Assembly: GCA_034401135.1 (NCBI GenBank)
Contig: JAWZSP010000004.1
Location: 248,001-312,000 of the forward strand
Origin: Volutella citrinella
Taxonomy: Eukaryota > Ascomycota > Sordariomycetes > Hypocreales > Nectriaceae
Direction: 5' to 3'
Length of the DNA stretch: 64,000 nt
The translations under genes were made by a program, and so were the position numbers. The notes under the pieces were generated by a model. The model saw only the letters and a program-made list of their open reading frames with translations. It did no database searches and was not told where the DNA came from. Below are positions 32,509 through 45,415 of the stretch, piece after piece (within the stretch, counting starts at the first letter, position 1; each line of letters opens with the position of its first letter).

Positions 32509-35500
32509 CCCCAATGAGTCTGCATCTTCAACGTCATCGTGACTAACGGTAACATAGGGCTGATACTTAGCTCAACTCAATTGTTCCTTCACGGGGAAGC
32601 TCGGAATTTTCGTCATTGGCGAATACTAAAGGTGCAGCAGACTGGAATCCTGCCGCGGCCGCCGCTTTTAGTCCCGCTTCAACAGGACGACATCTTATAT
32701 CTCATGACATTTGATATCGCATTCGAACTGCATCGTGCAAATAGGAATGCAAAGGCATCGGAGCCGCTGCCATTTTCACTTGGAACTGTTACGGATTCGC
32801 TGGCTTCGATATATACCTATCATCAAATCATGATTTTATGTGCACACTTATGATCAGTCACCGAGGGGCGCAAATAAGCGCAGCGATCCGTGCAGTTTGA
32901 ACAACAGGGACATAAAAGAAGAATGGTTGGAAAGGCGACGGTGGTAAATATCTCTATACCTGGAGGCAACTTCTCCATCGATGTCGAACCCCCAAGTTTT
33001 TAACGTCTATATTTGGGATTGCTCTCGCTCGATAAGACTGCAGGCAGCACCCAGACGATCAGTTGCACAGCCCCGAGCAAGGTACTCCAGCGTGGGATGA
33101 ATCCAGCGGGGGCTGCCGCTCACGCGAGCTGCGTCGGGGCCCCAAGAGGATCGGGCTGCATTACGGAGTACATGGCCTGACACTTGAGGAGTAGCGAACC
33201 GACGAATCACATCCTGGTCTCAGGGTTTTTGCCCCGCTCCAGAATACCGAGCCATAGGCGGGCATACGAGGTTAATAAAAGGCTCGGTAAAGGAGATGGC
33301 TACGTGGTGGTTGGGACGGTGAATTTGAGTATGCTGATGAATGCTGTCCATGGCTATGAATGTTGCTTGGCTGGCCAAGACCAACCCGTGGGATGTGAAA
33401 TGGCTGACAAAACAACCCCGGATTACCGGCGTCGACTGCACCGGCATAATATTTCTAAAACAGGCCTTGCGACAAAGCCACCAGACGTCTGCCGAGCCGT
33501 GCGTTGATTGATCTTGCATCGCTGGATGGGCTATTGGCAAGGATGCTACAAAAATAGGACACGAGTGGCCATTGTTGGGCTTTTGAGACTGCAATATAAT
33601 TGCGACTACGTATTTGAGTATCATCGCCCATCCAATTTGGAGCGTCGTCTCCACGTGGGATTTGCTAATTTTAGTCTCCCGAGTGCCGCGCGCCTTGGCT
33701 GCGCGCCTTGGTTCATCCGCATCCACAGCGCTCGCCAAAATCCTGTGCCAGCATGAAACCACACCATTATCGATAAATATACAACTTAGTATGACTATAG
33801 CGCCAGCAGACGACTTGCAAGGTGGTGCATGTCGGCAACGAACGAAATAATTGATCAAGTCCAGCGTGTTGAATGATGCCCAGGTGCTTCGCGCCCGGTG
33901 CAACCCACACCTTCCGGGTATTGGGGTCTTGGGGGCTGCCCGCAACAAGCATGTACCGGCACTGCAGCTCAGGGGCCCCAACAGGGCCAAACTGCTCGCC
34001 CTCCATCATTAGTCGCCCTGGCGCCGCTATCAACAAGGACTGGGGTGTGCAGTGCATTCTCGAATCTCGACTCATGACCGTATTTAGTATTGATCGATGT
34101 CTTGGCTATTGACATGGCCTTTGGATCACCCTGGAGCCCAAGCTGCCCAGGCTGATGGGGGGGGGGGAGGGGGGGGGAGGGGGGGGAAGAACCCTGCGAC
34201 TAGCGCTCGCTCCATTCGCTAATATGCGACGTAGGCAGCGGCTGTGCTTTCTCCGACCCAATCGAAGTTACCAACTGCTTGGATGTGTCCATTCGTGACG
34301 TTCGTTTCACCCCCCTGCTGGATACCATTAGGATTGGCGCTCCCGCTGGCTACGTATACTGAAGTGTGAATATCCCCCCCACATGGCGAGTTTGTGCTAG
34401 ATTGAAGGCGGGAGTAGGTCGTGGACGAGAGCGCGGGCGCATAAGTTCGCCTACACCAACAGCAGGAAGATGACGTCGAGCATCCCCAATTGGAGTACGT
34501 GTCTCTGAAGCAAAGTTACGAGTCAGCATCGCAATCCCAGACGGCACTTGAAACGCTGCATCGAACCCGAGGACCAGTACCGGCCCCGTTGGTCTGTCTC
34601 ACTCCATGGCACCATTGGGTTGACGCAGCCTCAAGCGCCAGTGGTTATGTGGGGTTGAGCCTGGAGGAACCGACATCCTGGTTGATATAGGAAAAGAACT
34701 GGTTCAGAAGCATCAAGTTCGCCAGCGAGGCAGGCATCCAGTTTGGCTAAGTATCTTCAGTGACAAGATCAATGGCCCCTACATTGGTGGCCGTGGTTCA
34801 AGCCTCAAGGACGGCCGACGTCAGGGAAGGGAATAGTAGCCGACAGAAAGCTTCAGGAGACTGGGGTTTGGAAGGCCTTCATTAATCATTATTATTGAGA
34901 AGGACATGGACGCAAGCGACACCAACAATTTTCTTCCCGCATTGCTGACAACGCAACAGGTTATCGATCTGCGCCCGGCAGGGACTAGCAGGTACGAGAT
35001 AATTACTGTGGCGGCCGACGGCGGTGGACACTTTGGGGCTCGGCCGTTTGCGGCACATGCTCGAGCAGCTAATGCCCCGAATCAACTTAATAGCCTGAGG
35101 AATAATTAATTGCTGGTCAGAGATGGTGAATGTGGCGCAGGCAGACCATGATGGTAAATAATGGCGACATGCTGCGTGGAAACTCCTCGCACATTGACAA
35201 CTGAAAGAGCGACTCGTACGACCCGGCCAATCAGCGCCGTTGAGTGTGTCTGGCTGGTCTGTCTTCGACACGACGCACCCTTTCCTCTGCATCGTTATGG
35301 CCAAATTGCTGCGTCGTACTGGACGGCGCTAGTCCCAATCTCGGGTCCGATCCAATGGTATTGGTGACAGAGTGGGCCAAGAAGTCTCTGGGTGGAGCGG
35401 TGGAGCCCAGAGTAGAGCCGCTTACTCGGCACAGGCCACAGATCTATCAGACGGAAGGATCCTCTGGAACACCATTAGGGACACAGCAGGGTGGGGCGCC

Positions 35501-36101
35501 GGAAACAGCATTGGCCACAGCACATTGAGCCGTACTTTGTCCCTGACTTGCTCCACGCCACCCACGCCTTAGCCCCCCATGGCGTCCAGCCCTTCCATTT
35601 AGGGCCCGCCAGCTCAATCTATTGTCCTGTAGCGTGCTGCTGCCCCTGGGGGATGCCTGGGCCTGGAACGAGGGACACACCCGGCGCCCGCAGGATCGCG
35701 GAGCGGCGGAGGTACACAACGTGCAGCCTCAGGGAGGGAGGGGGGCGAGACCTCGTACCGCATCCGCTTGTACGTGCCATACCATGGCGATTTACCACCG
35801 CTAGTCCAGAATTATTGGATTTCGTGCCTGCAAGGTCAGCCCCAAATCCTGCCGTCATCCCTCCGTCGTCCAACTAGACTCGAAATGCACCCCCCGTGGC
35901 GTGCTGAGCCGGAGGGGCTTACGCATCGGCGCTTGCTTGATCTGCCGACACCCATTCTTTTTTCTCTCCCTTGGGCCCCCTTTCCATTCCGTCGTGCCCG
36001 TTATCTACATAGTACACCCGGCTCGCCGCCAAGCATCGCGTTCGCGACCCAAGCCTTCTGTCCCTCGTTCTTTCCTTCTCTCTTCTTAGGCTTCAGCACA
36101 G
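32509..36101. other. gene-poor region
   Basis: About 3.6 kb in which no frame on either strand looks like protein. A G-tract lies at 34156-34187. The last 200 bp are C/T-rich and should be the promoter and leader of the glycosyltransferase gene. A decayed mobile element is possible but I cannot see its termini. Confidence 0.5.
34156..34187 (+). repeat. G-tract, G-quadruplex-prone
   Basis: Three long runs of G separated by single A residues over about 32 bp, ending in GGAAG. Such a tract can fold as a G-quadruplex and is also prone to sequencing error in length. Confidence 0.9.
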
Positions 36102-37571
36102 ATGTCCGCCAGAATGGCCTGCACACAGCCGTCGCCGCGGTTCATCATCGCCGTCGGCTTGTCCTTGGTGACTTGCTTTCTGCTCTTCAGCATCCTCTCA
36201 CACGAATCCGCCGTCAGCCTGAAAGTTCCGGGCTGGTCCAAGGAGGCCGAGGCCGAGGCCAAGCCCGAGCCTGAGCACCACGAGGAGGCCAAGCCCACCG
36301 AGCACGACCTTCTCGACGACATCAAGAACACGACCCTGGGTGTAAGTTTCTCCCATGCCTCTACATTCAATGTTCCTTGGGTTCTCGGCGTCGCTGACAC
36401 CATGCCCCGCATAGTTCCAAAAGGTCTTCATCCTCGGCCTGCCCGAGCGTTCCGACCGCCGGGATGCCATGGTCCTGCAGGCTCGTCTGAGCAACATCGA
36501 CGTCGAGTTTATTGACGGTGTCCACGGCGACACTATTCCCGACAAGGCCATCCCCAAGGAGACCGAGCACGGCCGCATGAACGATGGCGAGTTGGGCTGC
36601 TGGCGAGTGCACGTCGACGCGATGCAACGGTAGGTTTCGACCCCCCCAAGAGCCCGACAAAACCCCCCACTAACGCCGCTGTCAGCATCGTCCGCGACAA
36701 CATTGCCACTGCCCTCATCATCGAGGATGATGCCGACTGGGACGTCCGTTTCCGTGATATGCTGCGCGATGCCGCCATCGGCAACCAGATTTTGACCCAA
36801 CCCCTCAAGGGTACCACTGACCAATACGCCGACGCTTCGTACAACCCCCGCCAGCCTGTCGACAAGAAGCAGCACACCACGGTCAACTCTTTCGAATGGG
36901 ACAGCCTCCCCGAGGTCGAGAAGCCGAAGCTCTCCCCCTACGGCGACAACTGGGACCTCTTCTGGACAGGCCACTGTGGCAGCTACCTTCCCGATGGCAA
37001 GACTGACCTGCCCCGCGGCCGTGTCATCAAGAAGAACGACCCCACCGTCCCCCCTCTGAAGCGTGTCGACAACATCGTGAAGCCCTACCACTTGAAGGAG
37101 CAGTACCCCTACGGCACCCGGGTCTACCACCACGCTCAGGGAGCCCTCTGCACCCTAAGCTACGCTGTCAGCCAAACGGGCGCTCAGGCCCTCCTTCGCG
37201 ATATGGGCATTAATGACGTGAGGCGAACTTCCGACGGCATTCTGCGTGATTTCTGCGAGGGCAAGGACGCTGGTGGCCACTACACTTGTGTCGCCGCATC
37301 GCCACCCATCTTCAACCACTTCCGTCCCCCGGGGCCCATGGACAAGACCAGCGACATCAACAAGTCGTACAAGGGCTGGCGCAAGAAGGGTCTCTCCCAG
37401 GGTACCCGATGGAGTGTACGACTCAACGCCGACCGTATCATCCGCGGCGAGCCTCTCAAGGAGCAGCACCCCGAGGACTACACAGACGAGGCCATCGAAG
37501 CAGCCAAGAAGGAGCAGGGCACCAAGCCTCTCCCCCCCAATGGACAGCCGGAGCCGCCCAAGACCAACTAG
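36102..37571 (+). CDS. GT25-family glycosyltransferase, type II membrane protein
   Basis: Three exons, 36102-36341, 36415-36629 and 36686-37571, give 446 residues. Residues about 13-33 form a signal anchor (FIIAVGLSLVTCFLLFSIL) after a short basic tail, so the enzyme should sit in the Golgi or ER with its catalytic part in the lumen. The domain begins FQKVFILGLPERSDRRDAM, the GT25 start, and carries ALIIEDDADWDVRF with the acidic metal-binding motif. SYAVSQTGAQALLRDMG follows. GT25 includes bacterial LPS galactosyltransferases and animal collagen galactosyltransferases; fungal members are mostly uncharacterised. The tail is Lys/Glu/Pro-rich. Confidence 0.92.
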
Positions 37572-38121
37572 AACCCCTAGGGCGACGAAAGGGAAAAGAA
37601 ATAATGGAAGAACGAGGAGCATAAAGAGAGAGATTGGCGTATAGGGCTGCTTTATTTTCTTGTTCTGGCCCCCTCATTGATATGACCCAAGAGTCTGGCG
37701 TTTTCTTGAGACTATAGTCCAATACCACCCCGATAGATCTAAAGGCTGTTGGCTATGTAAATATATAAATGTGGATTTTTGATAGCCTATTGAAAAGACC
37801 CGCATGCGAGGTGGCATCAATTCATCTCCAATCCGTAGAGTGTCGAGTGTCGTGAACCAACACAAATTCTGCCTGCTGATTGGCATGGCTGCCTATGGGC
37901 GGCTTTAGTGGGGTTCAGCGCAGCACCCAGCCTGAAAGCACCGTCCTCCGTCAGCCCAGCGTTTGGGGCTGAGCCAGGACCAGGAGGATGGAACGCACGC
38001 GACAGGCTTTGCCTCGAATCCTGCCTCGACTCCGTACATATCCCGGAAGTGCGTCGTTTGGCAATGATTTCTGGCTGTTTCAACATCTGACAGCTGCCGT
38101 ACTACGCGCCACCCGCTAACA
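37572..38121. other. intergenic
   Basis: About 550 bp: the 3' region of the glycosyltransferase and the promoter of the NLR gene. No feature recognised. Confidence 0.5.
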
Positions 38122-41100
38122 ATGGCACGCCCAAAGCGATCGCGGACCTCTGAGTCGCAGCCCCAGGTGCCAGCGCCTCACAGCAGCACTGCCGCCGCCA
38201 CCACTGCATCCGCCACCACCCCTGACGGGAGCAGCAACAACGGTGGCTTGACTGTCATCGTGAATCCGGACACGCCCACCCTCGAGTGCGCTCGTCACCC
38301 TCCCTCAAGACGACACTGTCGCTGACCTCTCAAACAGCATCGTCTTTGTCCACGGCCTGACGGGTAGTGCCCAGGACACATGGACCTGCGATGCGCCCGC
38401 TGCTGGGAGCGCAGGTCCGCCCCCTGCCAAGGTGCGCAAGACGAAGACCACGGGACAGAGCAAGCAGCAGCAGCAGCAGCAACAACAGCCCGCTCCATCA
38501 CCGGGTGCTTCCACCTTCTGGCCGCTGGATCTCCTGCCTAGCACGTTGCCAGATGCCAGAGTGCTGATCTACAGCTACGATGGACGCGCCGGCAGGTCCA
38601 TGTACAACATCGCGGGCGACCTCCTTGCTGCTCTCGGCGATGAGCTGCCTGAAGGCCAGTCGCGGCGTCCCACCATCTTTGTCGCCCATAGTCTAGGCGG
38701 CGTCATCGTCAAGCAGATGTTGTTCCTGTCTCATGCTAGCAACGAGGCTAGACCGTCGCTGCGGTCCGTATTCAGCGCAACGGTGGGCATTGTGTTCTTT
38801 GGAACCCCCCATCGCGCCAGCTACCCGGACTTCAACCTGAAAGAGATGGCCAACAAGCTGCTCAAGGCTAGCCGAGGCGCTGCGGGCAATAAGCGAAAGA
38901 AGGCGGGGGAAACGGACGACAAGCTGGATATAATCCTGCCCTCGGCTTTGTGGCTGCAGGATGTTCAGAGAACGTTTCCGCGAATCGCTGCTGAGCGCAA
39001 ATGGACAATATACTCATTCGCCGAGGAGAAATCAACGGCTAAACTGAAGTCAAAAGTAAATGCACATGCTATCGAATCATTGAGGATTACTTGTTTGCTG
39101 ATGCTGCCCATAGATTGTCGACCAAGCCGCCTCTACTTTGGGAGACGCGACCGTCGAGGAGCACATCTCCCTGGACCGCGATCACCTTGACCTGGCCCGG
39201 TTCGTCGATGGAGATGACCCTGAATACAAAAAGGTCCAAGATGCTTTCACGAAACTGTCGTCTCTGGCCGAGCGGGAGGCTAATCCGGAGAGGTGCAAAA
39301 ACCCTGACTTAGAGCAACTGGGCTGGCTTAGTAACCGGCTGGAGTCGGAGGTAACCCATGGCCAGTACTCGGCTATCAAGGCCTCCAAACCCCTCAAGAC
39401 TTGCAAATGGCTGCTTAAACATCCGGATTACGTTGATTGGTTGGATGATGGCCAGATCAAAGAAGATAAAGGCATGTTGAGGATCAACGCTTCCCTCGGC
39501 GGCGGGAAATCGACACTGATGAAGTTTGCTATGAACCATGCGATAAAATCGATGGATAAAAAGACATTGGTCATTGGCTACTCATTTGAGCCAAGCCGCT
39601 TCAACCTGGAGAGTCTTCCCACCGTGGCTGACATGGCCACAGACATGTACCAGACGCTTCTTTCGCAGATTGTGTGCTCCAACGGGGAGCTCAGAGAGGC
39701 CTTTTACAGTGTTGCTTTGGCAGATACTGCGAATTCTGATACCTACAAGTGGAACACAGAAAACCTCAAGATGGTCATTAGGGACGTTCTCTTCCACAAG
39801 GAAGCACCCAATGTAGTTTGCTTCATCGACACTTCAGAGGAGTACGGGGACCGATTAGCCGAGGATACTTTCGATTTCTTCAGAGGCTTGTGTGAGCAGA
39901 TTACGGCTTCGGATCGAATCTTCCGCACGTTCATCTGCACATCCTGTGATCCATACGTCGCTCCCCCTGCAACAGGTTTTGGATTAGAAATCTATTTGCA
40001 CGCCGCAGCTCTTTCTAACCAGCACAGAGCTGAAATTTACAAGTACGGAACGGCAAATGTGGACTTGGGCCCGTTGACAACTCAAAGGGACAAGGATGTT
40101 GTCGAGCAGATTTGGGTTGCGCTGCAAATGAGGGCCGAGGGGATCTTCCTCTGGGCTATTCTTGCGGTGAAGATGATCAATGAGCAGAACAAGGGCGACC
40201 CACTGGCTGATACCCTCAAGAGGGTCAAGCAGCACCCAGGAACCATACCCATTGGCGTCCTCGGCATATTTGGTGGAATGTTGAGCTACCACATTCCGCT
40301 CTTTCAAATGGCACCGAACCCAAACTTCCTCCAGAAAACGGCACTGCAGAAGGACCAAACTCTTCTCTGTCTCCAGTGGGTTCTCTTTGCCTATCGCCCC
40401 TTGGAACCCCAAGAACTTTACTTTGGTATCGTTGCGGCGACGGACCCTGGTTCATTGTCCGCATGGGACAAGAGTAAAATATCCATGAAAGATATTGAGG
40501 ATTTCATTATGGAAAACTCGCAAGGCCTTATTGAGATTACGACTGGAAAGAAGCCTACCGTCCGGTTTATTCACGACTCTGTGCGGAGCTTTCTCCTCGG
40601 GCCCAAGGGGTTGTCTAGTGTATGGCTCAACCTGAAAGACGTCACGGCACAGAGTCACGACAGGCTCAAGGAATCGTGCCACAACTACCTCAGCATGGGC
40701 ATAGAGAAGCATCTGGACATTGGAAGCGCACTACCAACCGCCACGTCCCGCCAGGCAAAGGAACTCCGAAATAAGGCCCATAGTGACTTTCCCTTACTCA
40801 TGTACGCAGTCCACGGCGTGCTGTGGCATGCTGAAGCAGCGGCGAAGAGTGGCCGAGACCAAAAGGGCTTTTTGCATGATCTTCAGCTGTCGGAATGGCT
40901 CATGCTCTACAACCTGATTCAAACTGAACCGTCGCAGCGGCACTCGGCCAACGCCAGTCTCCTCTATGTCCTAGCCGTCGGCGACCAGCCTTCCTTGATA
41001 TCTGCGCTGGGGCTGCCACCTCGGGCATGTATTGAGCCGGAGCCGGAGCGATTCGGCTGTCTACTTCTAGCTGCCATTGCCAACCAGTCCTATGATGTGG

Positions 41101-42602
41101 TTGAGCTATTTCGAAAACGGCTTTTGGGCAGCCTTCCCGCCTCCAGCCCAGTTCGGCAAAAGTATGAAAACGAAGTGGTGGACCGAATCAACCTGCCTTG
41201 CCTCGCCGAACTATTCCCCTTCACGAAAAAGAGCACTATCCTCTCATGTCTTGCAAACTATGCTGATGTGGCGCTGTTTGCAGCCGTTTTCGAGATCCAG
41301 AACAGCCAAAAGAGTGCCCCCAAGGCGAATGGCAAGGGCAAGAAGGCCCCGGTTGACCCCGATGTTTTACTCTTGCTTCTCGCCATCCACGAGCACCCGA
41401 ACTCGGCGGCCATCGTTCGCTTTCTTCTCGAAACTGGGAAGGTAAACCCGAACAAAGCCGCTGTAGGTTATGACCCTCCTCTCATCAAGGCTGTAGAGGC
41501 AGATAACGAAGAGGTTGTCGAGTTGCTTCTGGGTGTGGGCAAGGCCGATCCAAATATCACAGCTGTGTGGCCAGCCGACACGGCGTTGGGCAGAGCAGCA
41601 GAAAAGCTCAACATCAACATGGTGAAAAGACTTCTGCAGGCGCCCAACATCGAAGCGGACAAGAAGGGAGAACACGATCGTACTCCACTTCACAAGGCGT
41701 GCTCAAAAGCGTGGAGGGGAACTGAAGCTGGTCAGATTATCAAACTTCTTGTCAAAACGGGCGAGGTGGACGTCGCTGCTGTCGATGGCGACGGGAAAAC
41801 TCCCTTGATGGAAGCTGTCCAGGACTATCATACTGTGAAGTATCTCCTCGAGACTGGCAAGGCCAAGCCGGGCTGGAAGGATGATAGGGGAGTTACCGCT
41901 CTTCATTTGGCCTGTAACACGGCGTATCCGCACTCGGCGAGGTATATTTTTGAAACCGGCGAGGCCGATGCAAGTGCCCAAGATCAGGATGGCAACACTC
42001 CTTTGCACGTAGCTGCCGTGGACGGGCCTCACGAAACGGTTTCTATGCTACTGGACGAAGCCATGGTCGATCCAGATTGCCCGAACAAGGCAGGCCGAAC
42101 GCCGGTAATGGAGGCGTGCAGCTACGGCCTCAACGAGAGAGCCTTGGACCTGCTCCTGGCCACCGGCAAGGTCAATGTCGCGAGGCAAGACGAAAACGGC
42201 GAGACGGCCTTCTCGACGGCTGCGTCGATGGACAATGTAGGCGTCATGAGGAAGCTCTACGAGACTGGCCAAGTCGACCCGACCACACGGGGGATGGAGG
42301 GCAAGACGCCACTGCACCAAGTCTGCAGGCTTGGCTATGAGGAGCCGGCGCGGTTCCTCATTGAGGAGATTGGCGTCGACCCGAATCCAAAGGACAACGA
42401 GGGCCAGACACCGCTGCACGAGGCGGCCTACAACGACCGTGTTGAGATATGCAAGATGCTCCTGGGAACGGGCAAGGTTGACATGGATGCGAAGAATGCT
42501 GAGGGACAGACGCCGTTGGAGTGGGCATCGCGGTATAGCTTTTCGGGGACAGAGGGCGCCAAGGTTTTGAAAGATTGGATGAGCAAGGCTGGGAAGGCTT
42601 GA
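38122..42602 (+). CDS. NLR-like receptor: SESB-type alpha/beta hydrolase, NACHT, ankyrin repeats
   Basis: Three exons, 38122-38285, 38338-39055 and 39114-42602, give 1456 residues. After a low-complexity start, residues 55-290 form a lipase-like domain: DIVFVHGLTGSAQDTW, then nucleophile elbow AHSLGG (Ser173) and GIVFFGTPHRAS. It is interrupted by a polyglutamine run near residues 98-105. Exon 3 joins IVDQAASTLG, the usual linker to the NTPase. The P-loop is ASLGGGKST near 420 and the Walker B region is CFIDTSEE near 530. From about 1043 to the end there are 11-12 ankyrin repeats (TPLHKAC, TPLMEAV, TALHLAC, TPLHVAA), many with a LLETGKV-type helix. This is the architecture of fungal NOD-like receptors of heterokaryon incompatibility and immunity; the partner is unknown. 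The Walker B acidic pair usually seen as LDE is altered to SEE. Confidence 0.9.
38461..38489 (+). repeat. CAG/CAA trinucleotide repeat (polyglutamine)
   Basis: Eight consecutive Gln codons, CAG six times mixed with CAA, within the hydrolase-domain loop of the NLR. It lies between the VHGL strand and WPLDLLP, where it should be an exposed loop. Confidence 0.85.
41360..42560 (+). repeat. ankyrin repeat array
   Basis: About 11 or 12 units of roughly 34 codons. Several units share the LL-TGKV-NP motif, so they are closer to one another than generic ankyrins. Confidence 0.75.
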
Positions 42603-43166
42603 AGGGGATGAGTACGTTTGGATTGTAAGATGGATGATCTGGTATGTGTGGGTGATCGAGATGCAGGACTTTGAGAGTCAGTTAATAAGAGCAAAGCGAA
42701 TTATACTATTTTTCAAGACGACCCTCGAGGGCTTTCAGAAACAACGCTGCAAAATCACCAAACCTCAACCATCCACACGATGCTACTACCCCTTGAAGCC
42801 ATCGGGTTTTCGGATAGAAAGCGAATTTCCGTCTCACTACCACCCATGACGGCCCCACACAAGTCGGAGGACGCTGAGCACCGAAACGCCGCCATACTGA
42901 TGGCCTGCTCCTACAAGAATGGTCATATGGCCGCAACAGCGCTAATTCGACCGGCCAATGAGTCTAGGCTGGCCGCCCGGGTTCAACAATCGGTGGCGCG
43001 GCTCTCGCTGCTCGGCACTGCACAGGAGACGCGCCCCCCCCCGGTGGTGGACCCTGACCAGCGACATGACTGCTATATAATACCCTGCCCAGGGAGAGGG
43101 GGCCGGATCAGGTGAGTTTGTGATTTCTTCATTCTGCAGCCTCTCCTCACCGGCGCACTTGACACG
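42603..43166. other. intergenic, MFS promoter
   Basis: About 560 bp between the NLR stop and the transporter start. A TATATAA box is at 43074-43080. Confidence 0.6.
43074..43081 (+). promoter_or_regulatory. TATA box of the MFS gene
   Basis: TATATAAT lies 86-93 bp upstream of the ATG at 43167, a standard distance. TATA-driven promoters are typical of inducible exporters. Confidence 0.6.
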
Positions 43167-44951
43167 ATGGCTTCCACGACAGCAGCTGCCTCGGATATTC
43201 TTGCGGACACCAAACTCGACCGTTTGGACGAGGACGTGGGTCTATTTCCAGGGGGAACCGTGGGACAGACAAGCGCTGGATCCTCGACAACGGCCATCCC
43301 AACGGATAGGGACGTGGAGAAGCAGGCCGCGCCAGATGGGAGCGATGCGGCCGCGATGGACTGGGATGGGCCTGACGACGCCGACAACCCGTTGAACTGG
43401 CCGGCATCCAAGCGCTTCAACCAAATCATCTTTGCCGCAGTGTTTAGTCTCATCACGTAAGTCCTTGATGGGGCCAAGGAGCGACGGAACTCAGTCCACC
43501 TCTGCTGACCTCCCCCCCTCGGGCTTCGTGACGGCGACTGACTGCTTGTCCCAGGAACCTCGCGGCGACAATGTTTGCCCCCGGGGCCGCACAGCTGGCG
43601 ACCGACTTCCAAGTCAGCGACAAGACGCTGCTCACCATGACCGTCTCCATCTACATCCTCGGGTTCGCCGTGGGCCCGCTCTTCGTCGCGCCGCTTTCGG
43701 AGATGTACGGCCGACTGCCCGTCTATTTCGTCTGCGGGGTGGTGTACCTGGCGTTTGTCCTGGGCTGCACCTTTGCGACCAACATTGGGTCCTTCATCGC
43801 CTTCCGTTTCATCAGTGGGTGTGCGGGCTCGGTGGGTATGGCCGTGTCTGGGGGCACGCTTGCCGACGTCGCGCCTCCCCAGGACCGGGCCAAGTGGATG
43901 ATCTTGTTCGTGCTGGGCCCGATGCTTGGTCCTGTCATCGGACCTGTTGCTGGAGGCTTCATCGCTGAGAATATCGGATGGCGCTGGGTCTTTAGGGTCA
44001 TCCTGATTATGGTAGGTTTCCCCTGTGGCGAGCAATCTGGTGTGAGGTTGTGGGTGCTAACGGCTACGCTTAGTCTGGTGCATTTACCATCTTCGCCGTC
44101 TTCACCGTGCGTGAGACATATGGACCTGTAATACTTCAGAAGCGAGCCGCAAGGCGCAGAAAGGAGTCGAAGGATGGTGCCGAGCCGTCTGTTGGACACG
44201 AAAAGGCACCGGCCGTCCAGCTTCTTCACTCCATCACCCGGCCCATCAGACTTCTCATCTTCTCCCCCATCGTCCTGTTCCTCTCACTCTATGCTGCTTT
44301 TGCGTTCGGTCTAATGTTTCTCCTCTTCACCACGTACCCGGCGGTATTCATGAAACAGTACGGCTTCTCAGTTGGCACTGCGGGCCTCACATATCTCGGC
44401 CAGGGTGTTGGCATCTTTGGTGGTTTGATTGCACAAGCCACCGTGGGTCGCAACATCGTCACCACGCGCGCGGCGAAGAGGGGATCCAAGCGACCAGAGG
44501 ACCAGCTAGCCTTCATGGCGTACGTGACTCCCATGCTGCCAGCCGGCATGTTCTGGTACGGATGGAGCGCGGACAAGCAGACGCACTGGATTGTGCCGAT
44601 CCTGGCCAACCTGTTTATCGGTTTCGCCTGTGTGTGCATCACGGTACGTGCTAGTGATATGGGCCTTTAATCTATGACTGACCTCTATTTCCCCACTAGA
44701 TGCCGCAGATGATTTATCTCGTCGACATTTTCGGCGCCGAAGCCGGTGCATCGGCTCTTGCTGCCAACATCGTCTTCCGCTGCCTGGCCGGCGCCTTCCT
44801 GCCCCTCGCCGGCCCTGCCATGTACGACAAACTGGGACTGGGCTGGGGGAACAGCCTCCTGGGGTTTATCGCCCTGGCCTTTACGCCGGTCCCGTGGGTT
44901 CTGTACCGATATGGTGACAGGATCCGGCTGAACAGCAAATTCAAGGTTTGA
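43167..44951 (+). CDS. MFS transporter, DHA1 drug:proton antiporter type
   Basis: Four exons, 43167-43456, 43555-44011, 44074-44643 and 44700-44951, give 522 residues. A 70-residue acidic cytosolic N-terminus ends in DDADNPLNWPASKR, the usual lead-in of fungal DHA1 exporters. Motif A is GPLFVAPLSEMYGR, and the proline/glycine-rich motif C is VLGPMLGPVIGPVAGGF. Twelve membrane segments can be counted, split by a charged loop around residues 260-290 (RRRKESKDG). Such proteins export fungicides, polyamines or small metabolites across the plasma membrane; the substrate here is unknown. The adjacent Zn2Cys6 gene on the same strand may control it. Confidence 0.93.
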
Positions 44952-45415
44952 GAGGCCTCATCAGTGGCCGCGCCTCTTTGAAAATTGTATAGATGGTTTG
45001 GGATATGGGATAGAGTAGGTGGATGTTAATAGCAGCAAGATGTTGCTGTGCCGTTCTTGGTTTGTATAATATGCTAGAGTTCCGGAAGATAGATGTTAGA
45101 TGTGATGATGAGCATCACTGGTGGGATTAGACCTCGCATCTCTTAACAATATCGATAAATATCAAATATCAATACCGGAGCCCAAATAGCATGGGTTAGC
45201 CAGTTGGTTGCTGGTCATATCCTTGCTCGGTTCAATGTGGGCCGCCGGACCATGCCGCACCAAAGTCCGATCCGCTGCATCGGCCCATCGGCGTTCGGTG
45301 TTCGGGGCACGGGACTTGTAAGCCCCGCGCCCCCGAAGCAAGACTGCAGAGGAGTCCAGCAAATGATGCCACCACATCTATGATTCTCTTCTTGGCAGCT
45401 TAAGCGCGACCTACC
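44952..45415. other. intergenic
   Basis: About 460 bp between the transporter stop and the regulator start, same strand. No feature recognised. Confidence 0.55.
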
